Source: Pseudomonadota bacterium
GTDB lineage: Bacteria; Pseudomonadota; Alphaproteobacteria; Acetobacterales; Acetobacteraceae
DNA length: 64,000 bases
Direction: 5' to 3'
NCBI GenBank assembly: GCA_021805565.1
Contig: JAJZFA010000045.1
Coordinates: forward strand, 1 to 64,000
The notes under the pieces are model-generated. The model was not told where the DNA came from. It saw only the letters and a list, made by a program, of their open reading frames with translations, and did no database searches. Every line of letters begins with the position of its first letter. Within the stretch, counting starts at the first letter, position 1. Position numbers and translations under genes: made by a program. This document shows, piece after piece, positions 62,847 to 64,000 of the stretch.

Positions 62847-63635
62847 GTGAATATACCTCCACCCGCCGCCACCCCGGCCGCCAAGCCCAAGCTCGTAACC
62901 TTTCATCGTATGATCTCGACCGCGCGCATGCCGCAACGCGCCGACCGATCGGCGGCCGGATCGCTGCCGACACGCGCGTTTCGGTATTGCGAGGCGGCAA
63001 CCTCCGCCGCCGCGTTCGGGTACTACCTGTTTCCGCCGATCGGCTTTTCCGTCCAATGGGATGGCCACGACATTATATGGACGTTCGAGGGTGCGGGCGA
63101 CTGGTTCCCGCTGAATTCCGCCGTCCAGTTCCCTGGATTCCGCGACCAGTTCGACGCGGTCGCGCCGGATGAGATCAAGGAATTCTCCCCGCCGTTTCTC
63201 GGAGCGTTGCAGGAACCGGGGCTGATCCAGCTCTGGATGGGCCTTGTTGTCCGGACTGCTCCTGGCTGGAGCCTGCTAGTCCGAGCGCCCGCCAATCTGC
63301 CGCGTAGCGGCGGGTGGGAGCCGTTCGAGGGAATCATCGAAACCGACCGTTGGTTCGGACCGCTGATCACCAATCTGCGGCTGACCAAAACGAACGTGCC
63401 GATCGACTTCAAGCCCGACTTTCCCCTGTTGCAGGTTCAACCGATTCCGCGCCATGTCTATGAAGACGCGACCCTCAACAACTATGAGATCGTGCCGGAA
63501 CTGACCCAACTGACTCCGGAAGACTGGGACGATTATTATGATACGGTCGTCCGCCCCAATTCGCAGGTTGTTCGCCCGCGCGGTCAATATGCCGCCGCCG
63601 CGCGCAAACGGCGGAATGCCGAAGACGGCGGATAG
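62847..63635 (+). CDS. DUF6065-like protein next to the repeat gene
   Basis: A 262-residue soluble protein with GTG start and an AAGGA site 11 bases upstream. It has an N-terminal Pro/Ala-rich segment, then a domain with FGYYLFPPIGFSVQWDG, GDWFPLN, PGWSLLVRAP, GIIETDRWFGPLITNLRLT and LLQVQPIPRH. From memory this matches the DUF6065 family (uncharacterised); I cannot confirm by search. It lies 111 bases after the repeat gene on the same strand, so it may act on or with the repeat protein. Confidence 0.65.
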   Translation: MNIPPPAATPAAKPKLVTFHRMISTARMPQRADRSAAGSLPTRAFRYCEAATSAAAFGYYLFPPIGFSVQWDGHDIIWTFEGAGDWFPLNSAVQFPGFRDQFDAVAPDEIKEFSPPFLGALQEPGLIQLWMGLVVRTAPGWSLLVRAPANLPRSGGWEPFEGIIETDRWFGPLITNLRLTKTNVPIDFKPDFPLLQVQPIPRHVYEDATLNNYEIVPELTQLTPEDWDDYYDTVVRPNSQVVRPRGQYAAAARKRRNAEDGG

Positions 63636-63751
63636 GCCGATGGTTTCCCTTTAGAGCGATTTCGCGCTATGGCCGACCGCCGCCGTCCGGAGTAACCGGA
63701 ACCGGAATGGCCAGTCGGTTCGAATGCGGGTTGCCCCGCGGAGGGAAAGCA

Positions 63752-64000
63752 ATGTCAACAACCACGGGTTCGGTGCCAACTGGCACCGCCGGACCAACCG
63801 CATCCGCCATCCTGGCACGGCTCGATCGCCTGCCCGCCAGCCGTCACATATGGACGATGGTGACGCTGTTGTCGCTGGGCGGCATGTTCGAGTTCTACGA
63901 CCTGTTCATGACTGGCTATGTCGTTCCCGGCCTGGTCAAGGCTGGGTTGTTGACCGGTATCTCCATCGGCATGTTTTCCGGCCCGGCGCTGTTCGTTGCC
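63752..64000 (+). CDS. MFS transporter, N-terminal part (runs off the window)
   Basis: The first 83 codons of a major facilitator superfamily transporter. A 31-residue soluble start precedes helix 1 (MVTLLSLGGMFEFYDLFMTG) with the acidic motif FEFYD of the aromatic acid/sugar symporter group, then the second helix begins. GAGGGAAAGC precedes the ATG. It is third in line after the repeat gene and the DUF6065-like gene; whether it is in that unit cannot be settled because the gene is incomplete. Confidence 0.85.
   Translation, partial: MSTTTGSVPTGTAGPTASAILARLDRLPASRHIWTMVTLLSLGGMFEFYDLFMTGYVVPGLVKAGLLTGISIGMFSGPALFVA

Noticed and set aside
61806-62890. Long open frames on the minus strand and in another plus frame across the repeat array
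   Set aside because: A 51-bp unit keeps any stop-free frame open. Only the plus-strand 61974 frame shows third-position, synonymous variation and a ribosome site.
1-64000. tRNA, rRNA, insertion sequence, prophage or riboswitch
   Set aside because: No cloverleaf-like, transposase, integrase or riboswitch signature was found by reading; a covariance search was not possible.

Overview
The window is GC-rich, densely coded chromosomal DNA from a Gram-negative bacterium. Gene content suggests an alphaproteobacterium, probably Rhodospirillales and perhaps Acetobacteraceae. The pointers are an etfB-etfA-hydroxybutyryl-CoA dehydrogenase block near a HIG1-type small membrane protein, a CTC-type bL25, galU next to a phosphomannomutase, an OprB-like porin and a CtaA/Cox15 heme A synthase. 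The lineage is inference; no rRNA or tRNA gene is visible to fix it.

Layout. 0.2-4.5 kb: a SLT/SPOR lipoprotein, then two tandem amidohydrolases with a Rieske ferredoxin. 4.6-13.8 kb: housekeeping genes (galU, phosphomannomutase, a 3-hydroxyisobutyrate dehydrogenase-like enzyme, NUDIX, AlaX, ychF, pth, rplY), a HicAB module whose toxin gene carries a one-base frameshift, and a 2-hydroxyacid dehydrogenase. 14-19.4 kb: a translationally coupled aerobic benzoyl-CoA (box) operon of benzoate-CoA ligase, alpha/beta hydrolase, boxC and boxB, without boxA in the window. 19.5-33.8 kb: a deoxyribosyltransferase-like protein, a Pat-type acyltransferase, esterase, phosphatase, hbd-etfA-etfB, HIG1 protein, MscS channel, 2OG-Fe dioxygenase, hemC and pgm. 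34-43.8 kb: a lipoprotein, OprB porin, zwf, RidA, two SDRs, a sulfurtransferase, a metallophosphatase and photolyase. 44-52 kb: VapBC, Ppx/GppA with RlmE, then an acyl-CoA catabolic run (acyl-CoA dehydrogenase, quinone oxidoreductase, DUF35, thiolase, CaiB). 52-61.6 kb: an Asp-box propeller protein, an Ldh-type dehydrogenase, an orphan molybdenum hydroxylase large subunit, ctaA overlapping a four-PAS histidine kinase, and tldD.

61.6-64 kb is the most unusual part. After a clear terminator the composition becomes AT-rich, with a perfect 23-bp palindrome. Then comes a 253-residue gene made almost wholly of 14 head-to-tail copies of a 17-residue unit (51 bp). It is followed on the same strand by a DUF6065-like protein and the start of an MFS transporter, which runs off the window. 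Differences between units are nearly all synonymous in this one frame, so the repeat is a translated, selected product. The set resembles a repeat-peptide precursor, a partner protein and an exporter; that function is inference.

I found no classical transcription-factor gene (LysR, TetR, GntR and so on), insertion sequence, prophage or CRISPR array. Visible regulatory elements are the two toxin-antitoxin modules, the PAS kinase, a few palindromes and three hairpin terminators.
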